Of a DNA stretch of 64,000 bases, positions 1 through 9,118 are shown in pieces. Every line of letters begins with the position of its first letter. Within the stretch, counting starts at the first letter, position 1. The position numbers and the translations under genes were made by a program. Source of the DNA: Diplonema japonicum (taxonomy: Eukaryota > Euglenozoa > Diplonemea > Diplonemida > Diplonemidae); assembly GCA_964019335.1 (NCBI GenBank), contig OZ025750.1:62001-126000 (forward strand), read 5' to 3'. Below the pieces are notes generated by a model. It worked only from the letters and a program-made list of their open reading frames with translations, made no database searches and was not told the DNA's origin.

Positions 1-42
1 CCTGGGCTGCAAACGGCAACCGCGCGAAGAAACCCCCAGGGT

Positions 43-638
43 TCACTTTCTGCATCTTTGTCCTCCCTTGCTGCCCCTGAGGCAATCAGCTTGTCGAGCC
101 TTCGTGTGGCCTACTACCTTTCTTAATAGATGCTTTACAGCTGCGTTCAACCCAATATCCATCGGTTGAACCATGTAGGTGAGCCCAGGGGGACAAAAGC
201 AATGTGCACGTTTGCGCCTGCGAACCACTCTACGAACCCATAGGCATAGGTCGTGTGAGAGTTGTGGTCGCCGACAAGCAGCAGAACCGGCCCGTTCGGC
301 AAAACCATGGGAATCAATGATTTATAGCAAAAAGGAAGAAACAGCTCCGTAACCCAGATACCGAGTATCATAATTAGCCCAATGATTGGGCGATGCCGTT
401 AGGCTCCATTCGATGGGCAGGTGCTTGACCTGGACACGGATAATCCCTGCCGGTTGCATTCCCGCTTTGCCTTTGTATTTAAGTTGCGGATGCAACTCAT
501 CCAGCCAACCAATTCCGGCCTTACTTCGGTGTCGATTATGGACCTGAATTCCATGGTGAAACAGCGTGCCCTCTCGTTGTCCTTCTCGTTTCCGAGCTTT
601 CCGGAGGTGGCTTGCGGCTTTTGTCTTTCTTGCTGCAA
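43..638 (-). pseudogene. Decayed pogo-like DDE transposase fragment
   Basis: Read on the minus strand, about 371 to 195 encodes a segment with LLLVGDHNSH, which matches the second catalytic-Asp block (D-x-x-SH) of DDE_1/pogo transposases. It continues into VHIAFV and then, in another frame, PPGLTYMVQPMDIGLNAAVK, which is the family's 'PP..t..lQPLDvg....K' block. The frame change falls in a run of five C near 195. Minus-strand sequence at 400-560 in two frames (one with GWLDELHPQLKYKGK) may be the preceding region, also broken. Known: such enzymes cut and paste Tc1/mariner-superfamily elements. Inference: a dead copy with at least two frame breaks, cut by the window edge. The transposase call is fairly sure; the exact family is less so. 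Confidence 0.65.
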
Positions 639-639
639 A

Positions 640-1256
640 GTTTTGTCAGTCTACCAGGTCTGTCTTTCGGGCTGGATTGGCGCGCAGCAGCCCTTCTGTA
701 TAGGTGCATATTTGTTGTGCTGGGATAGGCTCGCCAAGCCCGTTTTACCTATCGACTCAAGCAAAAACCTTTCAGCCCCCGAAGGATGCTAAATCCCGTA
801 TTGGCGATAGGGTCTCGATCAATAAGGTGATTCTTCAGCCTTAACAGCACTCAGAAGTCTCTCCTTTCAGGCCCGTCTTGCCTCTGTCCTTGCACATCTG
901 ATCTAAAAACAAAGATCTTTAAAGTCTGCGTTCATTCCACCAAATGTTTAATGTTTTCGAGCCATGGAGGTGCATTGATCGGATGTGCACAGAGGCGGTG
1001 AATTCCCACGCCCTTCAACTCGAGCTGAACACCACTATACCAATTGTCAACCGTGCTTTCCCCATTCCACCCCCCACGCAAATTTATAAGAAATCACTCT
1101 AGACCAGATCTTATGTTTTGAGAGAAAGAAAAAAAAAAGCACATTTCACAGTACCCCCTCCTTTTTTTCCCCATTCCACCCCCCCGCAAATATATAGCAA
1201 AAGAAATCACTCATAAAAAAAAAACAGGCTAGGGAGAAAAAAAAAACCGAAAGGAG
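640..1256 (+). other. Spacer and leader of the first NLR-like gene
   Basis: No gene is supported here. Positions 1061-1105 and 1171-1215 are imperfect direct repeats (CCCCATTCCACCCCC, then GCAAAT and AAGAAATCACTC). The second repeat supplies a pyrimidine tract followed by an AG near 1197, then an A-rich leader to the ATG at 1257. The A-rich leader with ACAGGCT is shared with the leader of the paralog at 9119. Confidence 0.5.
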
Positions 1257-4200
1257 ATGGAGGAGGAGGGGAGGATTGTACCAGCAGGGCGCACAGCTGA
1301 AGGAAAGGCAGTTGGGGTGAGGCAGACAGGCCCGCCATGGCGGTTCTGGTACGAAGGGCGGGAGATCGCTGGTCCGGAGGGTGGGGCAGTGGAGAAGGGA
1401 AGGTACGTGGTGAAGCAGAAGGGAGGAAACCTGGAACTACTCCGGAGGGAGGTGGTGAAAGGGGAGGGATGGGCAGTGTGGATAGACGATGAGGCCCTGG
1501 GGGAGTACGAAAGGGCCCGGGTAGTGGTGCACCCCCCCTCACTCACACGCGGTGTCCCGCACCCCACTCACACCAACGGCGCTCCCCTCAACACCATCGC
1601 CGCCTTCTTCTCCTCCGGAAGACACCTCCTTGGTGGGGGTTCTTGCTGTTCTAAAACCGACCTCCCCAAACGACACCGGGGGCCGACTGTACCAGCGAAG
1701 TTCATATCGGACCATATTACTGGAGTGGTGCAAAGTGTGAAACCATCTGATAGAAAGGCCAAGGAGACCCGTCTCGTTCAGTGGTTCAAGGAGCACGAGA
1801 TGCAACTCATGTTGCAGGGCATATCACTCGGCGCGGGGTCTTTGTACAACAATTGCATCGACATGCTGCATCTCGTGGAAGAGTCGATGGTGAAGGAAGA
1901 CGAGCTCTTCTTCAGCGTTTACATCTCACAGGCGGTGGCGAAGGTCGGGCTCGCGCTTCTTCTCAACTCCGCAACTCGGTCAAAGATCGACACAAGGCTG
2001 AAAAAACTGATCAACGGTCTGCTGAAGAAGAAACCCCCAAACATGGTGTTTTACGAGCTGGAGTGGCTTCGCAAGGGCCTGGAAATCGTCAAGGAGATCG
2101 AGGATTTCGAGTGGGACACCGTGGACATCCTTATCAAATGCGTCACAAGCATCACGTCCATGAGCTTTTCAGTTGTTCTAACCGACTTGCTAAATCTAAG
2201 CAGGAAGGCCTACAGCATGGCGAAGGGCATCTCCGAGCACAACCACTACTTCGGTATCGCGGCAATCGAGCGCACGGCAGCCGTAGTGAAGAACCGATTG
2301 CTATGGTATCACCTCTTACAAGCGGATGAAAAAGCGGCGGCGAAAGCAGAGCTAAAAACGTACCTGCTAGAAGTACAAAGCGAACGTGGCAGGCTGGAGA
2401 CATGGGAGGTCGCCTTCGCGTGGGTCAAGCTCATTGCGGACATCCTCATCTTCAACCCTGCCGTCGTCACGCAAGCCAGCATCAACAAACTTCTGAAAGA
2501 TGAGAACATGGACGGGCATGACGTCACGTTAGAAGGCTTAAGGGCAAAAGGTTGGCTTGTGGAACACACCTCCGACGGTGGGAAGCACAACGTCTCAGTA
2601 CTTACAAGCTCCTTTTCAGGCCACTGGAGATCGGGTTCGACTGATGATATCACAAATATGTTGGACAAGCACCCAAGACAGCCAATCCCGAACGATTTGC
2701 AGGAGCTTCTCGTGACGGGGTCAGAAGGGTTCCACGGGCTGGCACACTTCGCGAAGATGGGGATATCGACGCCTCGGAGTCTTGTGGTCGTCCTCGAGGA
2801 AGCGAACACCCTGCTCAAGGGGAAGAAACCTGTCAATGAGATGCAACAGGGTCTGAAAGGGCTGCTCAACAACACGCTGAACGGTGCGGCGAACTTCGCA
2901 GGTCTATTCGTTGAGAATAAAGCGAACATCTGGCGTGTCCGGGACAGGGCGGTGGTGGCCTGCATCGACGTCCTCTCCAGGAACAACGTGAGCGCCCCGT
3001 GTGCAAGAGAGCTGCAGGCGACCTTGACGAACTGCGAGGTGTTCGAGCAGAACAGCGACGTTCGTCGAACCCTCAAGAACCCCGGTGTGTACAAGGAAAC
3101 AGCAGCATTTTTAAAGAAATCCTGGAAGACCCAGGAGGAGGAGGTCCAAGAGAGCATCAAGACCACGATGGACAGACTCGAGGAGCTGCAGCATTCGATG
3201 CTCAACTGCACCTTACCCAACATAACCAAAGAGCTGCGTGCAGTTATGAACGAGGTCAACAACGAGCTCGACCATCAGGTGAAGAGCCTCCAAGGAATGC
3301 AAGAAAAGCTCGGGGTGACACTTGACTTCCTAATGGGGATACAACGCAGGCAGCTCTCGATGGAGAAGAACCTAAACGACTTGTTGCGACACCTCGGCGC
3401 GGATGAGTCGATCCCCGACATCTGCAAGGAGCGAATGAAGGAAGTAAGGTTACAGAAGCAGCCCGCCGTCTACTTAACACCTTATGGCGATGCAGTCGAA
3501 GAAACACTGACAGCTGCTTCAACCGAATCCCCACCCCGAACACCTGTTCCTTGCGATAACGTAGAGCTCGAGCTTCTGGAACACGCTTGGGACATGATAG
3601 ACGACCCAACCAAGAACACCCTCCTCATCACAGGACGATCGGGAGGCGGGAAGTCAACATTCATGAAGAAGCTCCACACCGATCTGTGGAAGCACTACTG
3701 GGGGTCTCAAGAGAAAAGCAGCGTCTTCACGATACCACTCTTCTGCTCGCTCCCGGAGTTGCGCGATCCACGCTCTGGCCTCGTTGAAGAAGCCTTCGCA
3801 AAGTGCGGTGTTCAAGGACCTCTCCTCCTGCAACGCATAAAAACAGAATGCCGTGCAGGGAAGTGCCGCCTGATCTTCATCCTCGACTCGTACAACGAGA
3901 TGTGCGCCGACTACCGCTACACCAACCTGTACCAGTCCAACAACCTTAGAAAGTGGGGAGAGAAGCAATTGGAAGACGCGCCAGTAAACGCTCCTTACCC
4001 CAAGATCGTCATCACCTGTCGCCAAGAGTTCGTGGACTCCAACAGAAACTACAGGAAGTATTTCCACCCGATTCAAGAAGGGCTGAACTTCAAGGAGGCT
4101 CTCTCCGTGGTAAGGATACGCGACTTCAGAAAGCGGACGTGCGAGTACCTGAACAGGGACTATGAGGACCAGATAAAAAGGCTCAGCAGGGAGTGCGACG

Positions 4201-7200
4201 TGTCAGAAGAGTACGTAGACAGCATGACAATGAAGGCAGAGACGGTTGTTGGGGTACAAGCGGAAGGGCAGACTGAGCAGCCGTACTCATCGCTCATCGA
4301 GCAACTGAAGAAGGATCATGACCATGTCGGTGAGTTGACTACCGATGACATAAACGAGCTGACATCAGTCCCAAGCGAGAGGAAATTCCTGTCAGAACTG
4401 CAGAACATATGGTCACCCCTGAAACTGTTCCGCGCAGCGGCGAACAGTGTTGGGCAGCTTCTATCAACACCCTTCATGCTGTCCATCTTGGTGAAGGTGA
4501 TCCCTGTCATGTTCTCTGATGAAACGAACCCGTCCAGGTCCAAGGCACTCCTGAAGTACGACACGTACCACACATTCGTGAACCTGCTGTTGGACAAGAG
4601 CCTTCCAAATCTCGTCGCAAAGCACACCACAGTCCCGGAGGGCAGATTGAGGTTGGACTTCGAGAACTACTGCAAAGGCTTGGCAAGGCTGATGACCCTT
4701 GAAAACCAAGTCCGTGTTCATTACGAGAGCTCCGGGGAGCTGTTTCAGCAACCGGCTACAAAATACACCGAGTACTTCTCATCTGACAACACGCTTCTGA
4801 AGGACATCAGAGAAGGGGCGCCACTGCAGACGGAGCAAGCAGGGGTAGGCGGGAGGTACTACGTTTTCATACACCAATCGATACAAGAGTTCTTCGTGGC
4901 GCAGCTAGTCTACGACGCTGTGATGCGGTTCCCGATGCTGGAGAACCTCTCTCTAGTAAAAGGCTTTGTGTCGTACTTCTTAGGCTGCGATTCGGTCACA
5001 ACACATGACCAGCTGAAGGCTATCCTTCCAAAGAGGAAGACGCACTTCTTCAACACATTCGAAAGCATCGATGGGGTACCAGAAACACAATCGCAAATCA
5101 TGGCAGCGCTCGAGGCGGACTGGTCGTACGTGAACACAGCACTGGTCGTCAACGACACTGCGGTGATGTCGCAGTTCCTCACGCCAAAGGTCCGAGCTGA
5201 CAAGAAATTTCAACGAGCACTCCTGTCACTGGTGGAACTCTCGAAGCTCCCTTACGCACAGGTCCCCGCCTCAATGGCAATCAGCATTCTAAACTCAGCG
5301 GTTAGCTTCTCAGGTATGGATCTGAGCGGTATCAGGGTTCCTAAGGCGGAACTGTCCAGTGCTGTGTTCCACGAGACGGACCTCTCCGGGGCGGATCTGT
5401 GCGGTTCGGATCTTTCCGGCTCGTACTTTCACAAAACGCGTTTGGACGGTGCTGACATGAAGGACGTGGACTTCAAACAAGAACCCGACATCATGCACAG
5501 GGGGGTCCACGCCATCGCGACGAAGCCCAAGGCCAACCTGTGGGCTACAGTGTCTCACAACACCATCAAGGTGGGCAAGCACTCAATCCCGTTCCTCGAG
5601 GGAAAGCCGCCTGACTTCCGCGTGGCATTCGAATGCAAATTCCACGGCGACACCTTACGCGTCGCCTGCAGAGATGGCATCTATGACGTGACGATGGAAG
5701 ACGGGAAACTGAGAAAAGAGAAAACCGCCAACCAACTCAACTTCTGCACGAACAAAGGCCGCATCACCGCTTTAAAATTCTCGAACGACGGCAGCACGCT
5801 AATCGCAGGCAGTAGTAAAGACGGTATCCAGATAATCGACGCAAATGGTGTTCAAAAATTGTTGGACGCGCCTCTTAATGGGGATAATGCGTCTGCCCTT
5901 GCAGTACGGAGTACCCATGGGGTTGCTACACATGTTGCCATGATGCTGGGCAGTAACGGTGAGAGGAAGACGTCCTTCGGAAAATGCGGCGTGGCAAATG
6001 GTAAACTACTGTACACCGAATCTCACTCGACAAAGCCTCACCAAGCCCTCGAATACAGCCCCAACGGGAGGTACCTCGCAATGGGCGGGGACCATCCGAA
6101 GCTTATCGACCTCGACACCAATTCGGAGAAATGGATGTCAGATGTGTTCAAAGAAAAGGTCCATATAACAGATGTGGACTTCTCTCCAAACGGCCAGGTC
6201 CTCGCAATGGGCAGCAGAACCGACGTATGCACGTGGTCCGTTCAAACTGGAATGCAACTACGCCAGTTCAACGTGTTGCTCCGCCTTTACAGCATGGGCC
6301 TTTCCGATTCACAACTGTGCATTTCTTCCGGATCGCACACAAACGAAACGGTAAAAATGTGGGATATCAAAGAGGAGGATAACGCGGCTAAGCTTGCAAA
6401 GCACGCTGAAAACCCTAAAGCGTGTCTCATAACACCTGGTGAGAGGCACTTGCTGACGTCCGTCGGCACCGACAAAGTCATTCGATGGGATTTGGAAACA
6501 GGCGAGATGCTAGACTCAACACATAATCACGTCGATGATTACTTCTCGGGGAAGAAGGTTCACTTGCTCCGCGATATTCTCAAGGGCGTTCAGGCCGCCG
6601 AGCGAGGACAAGCCCTCGCTTTACAAGACAGACCAGCCGACTTAATCTCTCCGGATCTACGCCACGCCTTCATCGGGGTCTCGACAACCGAAAAACCAAC
6701 GATCGTCCGCCTCACCGGACATGAGGATCCTGGGATCAACCGCCGCGTCTCATGCAACATCAGAAACAGATGCTTCTCAGAAGATGGTGTTAAATACGCG
6801 TACAGATTTAGAAACAGTATATTTGTTGGTGATGTCGGTGAACTTATTGAACGTGGTGATGCGTTACGCTCTTTCGGGGAAAGCGGCGAGGTGACAGAAC
6901 GACAGGTGGAGGGAATTGTAGTGCACAACCCGGACAATGAACGCGAGATTGAAACCGGGATGACTGGGATCAAGCATTTCTGTTTTTCGAAAGACGGTTC
7001 ACGGATCGCCGTTGGCTCCACGGATTCTATGCTGCGGACCAGTATTCTCATTTACGATTCATCGACAGCCGGTCTCGTGGCGCAATTGACAGTTAACGAT
7101 GTCATGAAGGAGAGGATGTCGTTCACAAAAAGCTTTCTTCTTGTGCATTGCAAGAGTAATACTTTTTTGTGGAAGTGGAGCGGGGTGAAATGGCTGCTCC

Positions 7201-7580
7201 ATAGAAGGATCTCAGCGTCTCCCTTGGATTTTAATGCTGACATCGAAGGCGTCAAGAACCTCTCACAGCATAACCTAGACATCCTTCAACAAAAGAACGA
7301 TGTTGGCAGCATGATTCAAAAGATTGTCGTGGGCAAGACGGGCGATACCTTTTGCGACGTCACCATCGATGCACGGAGAACTGGTACTGCATGCTGGAGG
7401 GTGATCACCGCCACAACCGATTTAAATGATAATCTTGCAGCGGGAAGCGTCGACGTTTCAGGAGGTGCATCAACAAGCTTCACTGCACAATGGGACGAGA
7501 AGCACGAGGAGAGCTTGTTGGTCATCAAGGTGAAGGATGAGACCGGTTTCTGTGAAGAGCATGAGATTTCACTTAAATAA
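1257..7580 (+). CDS. NLR-like STAND NTPase (NACHT, pentapeptide, WD40), paralog 1
   Basis: 2107 residues. Residues 1-128 form a conserved cassette of unknown fold, encoded by DNA identical to the next gene. About 160-620 is a helical region and about 635-715 a likely coiled coil. The NTPase core has a P-loop GRSGGGKST at 793-801, a Walker B LIFILDSYNE at 872-881 and a sensor-like PKIVITCR near 914. Residues about 1350-1406 are pentapeptide repeats (DLSGADLCGSDLSG). From about 1410 to 2000 there are WD40-like blades with recurring FSNDGS/SPNGQ turns and closing W residues. Known: STAND NTPases with this order act as ATP-switched sensors that oligomerise, in immunity or cell death. Inference: a cytosolic sensor, as no signal peptide or membrane helix is visible. 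The start is supported by exact conservation in the paralog. Confidence 0.85.
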   Translation: MEEEGRIVPAGRTAEGKAVGVRQTGPPWRFWYEGREIAGPEGGAVEKGRYVVKQKGGNLELLRREVVKGEGWAVWIDDEALGEYERARVVVHPPSLTRGVPHPTHTNGAPLNTIAAFFSSGRHLLGGGSCCSKTDLPKRHRGPTVPAKFISDHITGVVQSVKPSDRKAKETRLVQWFKEHEMQLMLQGISLGAGSLYNNCIDMLHLVEESMVKEDELFFSVYISQAVAKVGLALLLNSATRSKIDTRLKKLINGLLKKKPPNMVFYELEWLRKGLEIVKEIEDFEWDTVDILIKCVTSITSMSFSVVLTDLLNLSRKAYSMAKGISEHNHYFGIAAIERTAAVVKNRLLWYHLLQADEKAAAKAELKTYLLEVQSERGRLETWEVAFAWVKLIADILIFNPAVVTQASINKLLKDENMDGHDVTLEGLRAKGWLVEHTSDGGKHNVSVLTSSFSGHWRSGSTDDITNMLDKHPRQPIPNDLQELLVTGSEGFHGLAHFAKMGISTPRSLVVVLEEANTLLKGKKPVNEMQQGLKGLLNNTLNGAANFAGLFVENKANIWRVRDRAVVACIDVLSRNNVSAPCARELQATLTNCEVFEQNSDVRRTLKNPGVYKETAAFLKKSWKTQEEEVQESIKTTMDRLEELQHSMLNCTLPNITKELRAVMNEVNNELDHQVKSLQGMQEKLGVTLDFLMGIQRRQLSMEKNLNDLLRHLGADESIPDICKERMKEVRLQKQPAVYLTPYGDAVEETLTAASTESPPRTPVPCDNVELELLEHAWDMIDDPTKNTLLITGRSGGGKSTFMKKLHTDLWKHYWGSQEKSSVFTIPLFCSLPELRDPRSGLVEEAFAKCGVQGPLLLQRIKTECRAGKCRLIFILDSYNEMCADYRYTNLYQSNNLRKWGEKQLEDAPVNAPYPKIVITCRQEFVDSNRNYRKYFHPIQEGLNFKEALSVVRIRDFRKRTCEYLNRDYEDQIKRLSRECDVSEEYVDSMTMKAETVVGVQAEGQTEQPYSSLIEQLKKDHDHVGELTTDDINELTSVPSERKFLSELQNIWSPLKLFRAAANSVGQLLSTPFMLSILVKVIPVMFSDETNPSRSKALLKYDTYHTFVNLLLDKSLPNLVAKHTTVPEGRLRLDFENYCKGLARLMTLENQVRVHYESSGELFQQPATKYTEYFSSDNTLLKDIREGAPLQTEQAGVGGRYYVFIHQSIQEFFVAQLVYDAVMRFPMLENLSLVKGFVSYFLGCDSVTTHDQLKAILPKRKTHFFNTFESIDGVPETQSQIMAALEADWSYVNTALVVNDTAVMSQFLTPKVRADKKFQRALLSLVELSKLPYAQVPASMAISILNSAVSFSGMDLSGIRVPKAELSSAVFHETDLSGADLCGSDLSGSYFHKTRLDGADMKDVDFKQEPDIMHRGVHAIATKPKANLWATVSHNTIKVGKHSIPFLEGKPPDFRVAFECKFHGDTLRVACRDGIYDVTMEDGKLRKEKTANQLNFCTNKGRITALKFSNDGSTLIAGSSKDGIQIIDANGVQKLLDAPLNGDNASALAVRSTHGVATHVAMMLGSNGERKTSFGKCGVANGKLLYTESHSTKPHQALEYSPNGRYLAMGGDHPKLIDLDTNSEKWMSDVFKEKVHITDVDFSPNGQVLAMGSRTDVCTWSVQTGMQLRQFNVLLRLYSMGLSDSQLCISSGSHTNETVKMWDIKEEDNAAKLAKHAENPKACLITPGERHLLTSVGTDKVIRWDLETGEMLDSTHNHVDDYFSGKKVHLLRDILKGVQAAERGQALALQDRPADLISPDLRHAFIGVSTTEKPTIVRLTGHEDPGINRRVSCNIRNRCFSEDGVKYAYRFRNSIFVGDVGELIERGDALRSFGESGEVTERQVEGIVVHNPDNEREIETGMTGIKHFCFSKDGSRIAVGSTDSMLRTSILIYDSSTAGLVAQLTVNDVMKERMSFTKSFLLVHCKSNTFLWKWSGVKWLLHRRISASPLDFNADIEGVKNLSQHNLDILQQKNDVGSMIQKIVVGKTGDTFCDVTIDARRTGTACWRVITATTDLNDNLAAGSVDVSGGASTSFTAQWDEKHEESLLVIKVKDETGFCEEHEISLK

Positions 7581-7677
7581 TGAAGAGTGGGGGGGGGGGG
7601 GGGGGGGGGGAAGGGGACAATCTTTCCCAGCATTTTCCTGCTCCCCCTTTCCCCCTTCCTTCAGCAAAAGAATTCTC

Positions 7678-7710
<33 letters not shown>

Positions 7711-7711
<1 letters not shown>

Positions 7712-7842
7712 TTACAAATATTTATTTCAAAAAATGATTTTATAACTATATGCAACTTGTGCCGAGCAAAAAACTTTCGCAGCTTTTTAAAAATCTTTTT
7801 TGCTCGTGCGAACAACAAAGACATATAGTCATAAAGAATTAT
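7711..7842 (+). repeat. Dispersed inverted-repeat element, TATATGC family, copy 1
   Basis: Begins GTTACAAATATTTAT directly after a poly-T run and contains TAACTATATGCAACTTGTG. Its right side, GCTCGTGCGAACAAC then ACATATAGTCATAAAG, is an imperfect inverted copy of its left side. A second copy with the same order lies at 17423-17585. No coding capacity; MITE-like or a structured-RNA template. Confidence 0.65.
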
Positions 7843-7944
7843 TTATTTTTTTTTCGATCGTGTAAAAAAAAAATTGAGCTCATCGCGCGAAGATTTTATG
7901 TTCTTCAACCCCCCTGAGCTTTTTTTTTTTTTTTTTTTTTTTTT

Positions 7945-8053
7945 GTTTTAACGATATTATTGTCGAGACTAAAAACTAGTTGATGGCAGCGTAATGAGCT
8001 ATTTTATTTGGCAAAATTCCGCTCGTGCGCACAAACAAATGGAGCGCCAAACT

Positions 8054-8057
<4 letters not shown>
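7945..8057 (+). repeat. MITE-like element, ACTAGT family, copy 1
   Basis: About 112 bp. The body has ends AAAACTAGTTGATGG and CCAAACTAGTTTT, which are inverted, and a core TGGCAGCGTAATGAGC followed by CCGCTCGTGCG. The element is preceded by TTAACGATATTATTGTCGAG. Copies occur at 56194-56312 in reverse orientation, 60259-60372, and partly at 40506-40550. Confidence 0.7.
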
Positions 8058-8093
<36 letters not shown>

Positions 8094-8990
8094 GAAAACG
8101 CAAATATTCAATTCTTTTTTGTTGTTGTTTTTTTTTTTTTTTTTTTTTTTTTTTTGTAGTCTAGAGAGAGAAAAAAAAAAGAAATAGCTTCTAGCAACGT
8201 TGTTGCGCCGACAAATATTCTCTTTTTATAATTATGATGGGAGTGGGGGGGGGGGGGGGAATAGAAATAATAAAGATTTGTAACCTTTAGTTGCGAATCA
8301 ACAATGAAATATTCTTGCCTACCTATTCTTTTCTTCTTCGTGAGTTCTATTCTGCACTTTTCTTTCTTTTTTTTTTTAAAGGCAATCCTGTCACATCCTT
8401 TTTTTTTTTTTTTACTGATCTAAGTATCAACGAACGTCCTTAGATCCTGTGAACGAGAGCACCGTTCACCGGGAACAAATATTTGTAACCATTTTTTTTG
8501 CACCCCCCCCTCCCTTGTTCTACCGTCCCTTCCTCGTACCCCAATAACGTCTCTGTTTCATTTTTCTTTTTTTTAACGCTTCAGATTCCGTAAAAGCGTC
8601 CGATTACCGCCCGCAAAATGACATCTTAACAAAATTTCTAATTGCTTTTTTCTGTCAGCCGTATGGATTTTCTGGAAAGATATCTTTTGGACATCTTTTT
8701 GATTTTTCGGATCTGAGGGGTAAACCTTTACCGTCGCTTTGTGAGTATGTGGAATATGAGGAAGGTTGCTTTTTTTTTTAAAGCCCCCTTAGTTTGTCTA
8801 TGTATCCCAAAAATCTGCCTATTCTTTCCCTTTTTTTAGTAGGTGTGCCTTTTTCTTCTTTCCCCCCCCCCCCTTTCTTTTCGCACCCCCAACAGACCGA
8901 TAGTTTGAGTTGTATCGATGCCTGTTGTGGAAAATTTCGAGTATCCGAGAAAGGTTTTTATAAAGAAGACATTCTTTACTCACATTTCCT

Positions 8991-9022
<32 letters not shown>

Positions 9023-9118
9023 CGCGCAACAAAAGAGAAAATCGCTCACACAAAAAAAAAACAGGCTGGGAAAAAAAGAAAAAAGAAAAAAAAAAACTGA
9101 AAAGAAAAACGAAAGGAG

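Larger units (their letters stand above)
7581..9118 (+). other. Homopolymer-rich spacer with two MITE-like repeats
   Basis: No gene. It holds a poly-G run near 7590-7610, several poly-T runs (7681-7710, 7919-7944, 8058-8092, 8130-8155, 8991-9022), a poly-G at about 8245-8260, and two dispersed repeats listed separately. Positions 8575-8680 resemble 28805-28905 loosely (both contain AATTTC-AATTGCTTTTT followed by GG-ATGGATTT), a possible old repeat. The poly-T ending near 9022 followed by an AG at 9034-9035 precedes the next start codon. Confidence 0.5.

Noticed and set aside
421-792. 123-residue + strand frame as a gene
   Set aside because: It lies opposite the decayed transposase and has no recognisable domain or leader.
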